DNA from: Rhodospirillales bacterium
GTDB taxonomy: Bacteria > Pseudomonadota > Alphaproteobacteria > Rhodospirillales > 2-02-FULL-58-16
Direction of reading: 5' to 3'
Assembly (NCBI GenBank): GCA_021775195.1
Contig: JAJFIG010000085.1
Location: 1 to 8,171, forward strand
Length of the DNA stretch: 8,171 bases
Shown here: positions 7,681 through 8,171 of the stretch, piece after piece
Layout of the letters: the number at the start of each line of letters is the position of its first letter
Position numbering within the stretch: position 1 is the stretch's first letter
Notes under the pieces: model-generated
Seen by the model: only the letters and a program-made list of their open reading frames with translations
Told to the model about the DNA's origin: nothing
The model's database searches: none
Made by a program: the position numbers and the translations under genes

Positions 7681-8171
7681 CGCGCGACCTCATCTGCATT
7701 GTTGAAGGACAGGATCTGGCGCACCACGTCGCCCGCCGCCAGGCGGTCGAACCCGGCGTTGATGTCGTCCAGGGCCAGGAACCCGCTCCGCAGCCGGTCC
7801 ACCGGCAGTCGGCCCTGCTTGTAGAGCGCCAGGAAGCGGGGCAGGTCGCGCTCGGGAACGGCGCTGCCCATGTAGCTGCCCTGGATCGCCTTTTCGTCGG
7901 ATACCAGGTGATAGGGCCGGACGGTGAACTCGGCGTCCGCCCCCGTCAGCCCGGCGCTGACCAGGGTGCCGCCCCGGCGCAGGACCCCGTAGGCGGTCTC
8001 CCAGGCGGACGTGGTGCCGGCCATTTCGAAGGCATAATCGACGCCGCCCCCGGTCATCTCCATCACCTGGGCGGCGCAGTCGGGATCGCCGGCGTCGACG
8101 GTGTCGGTGGCGCCGAGCTCCCGGGCCAGCCCCAGCTTGGCGTCGTGGACGTCGATGGCGACGATCCGCCG
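7677..8171 (-). CDS. Zinc-type alcohol dehydrogenase, C-terminal part (5' end outside window)
   Basis: The frame is open at the right edge and gives the last 164 residues; a full protein of this family has about 340-380, so the catalytic N-terminal domain with the zinc ligands is not visible. Seen: the second strand of the Rossmann fold, IVAIDVHDAKLGLARELGA, whose acidic residue (D7 of the visible part) points to NAD rather than NADP; ATDTVDA; GGGVDYAFEMAG; LRRGGTLVSAGL; then KAIQGSYMGSAVPERDLPRF and the C-terminal LALDDINAGFDRLAAGDVVR. This style matches class III-like and related zinc-dependent alcohol dehydrogenases. An in-frame GTG at 8066 is internal, not a start, because conserved sequence continues upstream of it. 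It overlaps the next gene by four bases, so the two are probably made together. Whether it is a formaldehyde-, aryl- or other alcohol dehydrogenase cannot be decided from this half. Confidence 0.88.
   Translation of the reverse strand, partial: RRIVAIDVHDAKLGLARELGATDTVDAGDPDCAAQVMEMTGGGVDYAFEMAGTTSAWETAYGVLRRGGTLVSAGLTGADAEFTVRPYHLVSDEKAIQGSYMGSAVPERDLPRFLALYKQGRLPVDRLRSGFLALDDINAGFDRLAAGDVVRQILSFNNADEVAR
7686..7689 (-). promoter_or_regulatory. Ribosome-binding site of the MDR reductase
   Basis: GAGG on the minus strand, 5 bases upstream of the ATG at 7680 and inside the last codons of the upstream dehydrogenase. It favours this ATG over a second in-frame ATG three codons later. Confidence 0.6.

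Noticed and set aside
6676..7824. Long plus-strand open frame (382 codons) opposite the MDR reductase
   Set aside because: It is a mirror frame of a gene with clear family motifs. Its composition is H/G/A/R-rich with no recognisable fold.
7677..8066. GTG at 8066 as the start of a short 129-residue protein
   Set aside because: The same frame continues upstream to the window edge with conserved Rossmann-fold sequence (AIDVHDAKLG...), so the GTG is an internal valine.
1..8171. Mobile elements, CRISPR arrays, tRNA/rRNA genes and intrinsic terminators
   Set aside because: I looked for transposase-like frames, direct repeats with spacers, tRNA-like arms and hairpins followed by T runs; nothing convincing was found and nearly all bases are within coding sequence.

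Overview
The window is a G+C-rich stretch of bacterial chromosome. It carries seven tightly packed genes, all on the minus strand, so transcription runs from the right edge (8171) to the left edge (1). The order is: partial zinc-type alcohol dehydrogenase - NADP-dependent MDR reductase - lptF - lptG - lptD - surA - pdxA (partial). lptF-lptG directly upstream of lptD-surA-pdxA is the arrangement familiar from Alphaproteobacteria (in E. coli lptFG lies elsewhere). The alphaproteobacterial look of LptF, LptD, SurA and PdxA supports that group, perhaps a Rhodospirillales-like member. The lineage is an inference from gene order and protein style; no marker such as rRNA is present.

Right part (6667-8171): two medium-chain dehydrogenase/reductase genes joined by a 4-base ATGA overlap. 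The first is a zinc-type, probably NAD-dependent alcohol dehydrogenase cut by the window edge. The second is a zinc-free NADP-dependent enone/alkene reductase of the leukotriene B4 12-hydroxydehydrogenase/CurA type. Their substrates cannot be read from the sequence.

Middle and left part (1-6645): an outer-membrane biogenesis operon. LptF and LptG are the two membrane subunits of the LptB2FG ABC transporter, which extracts lipopolysaccharide from the inner membrane. LptD is the outer-membrane barrel that inserts LPS into the outer leaflet. SurA is the periplasmic chaperone that in E. coli helps fold LptD and other porin-like proteins. PdxA (vitamin B6 synthesis) follows with a 4-base overlap; its 3' end is outside the window, where rsmA/ksgA would be the usual next gene. 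LptB, LptC, LptA and LptE are not here.

Gene spacings are 21, 10, 6 and about 100 bases, plus the two 4-base overlaps, so the cluster could be read as one or two long transcripts. The only gap of note is lptD-surA (about 100 bases). It holds the window's strongest Shine-Dalgarno sequence in front of a 22-codon mini-ORF that overlaps the lptD stop. I found no mobile element, tRNA, rRNA, CRISPR array or convincing terminator. I do not see a new biological system here. The most interesting points are the mini-ORF/surA start region, the paired-cysteine layout of LptD, the lack of parvulin-type histidines in SurA, and the oxidoreductase pair placed directly upstream of the LPS-export operon.
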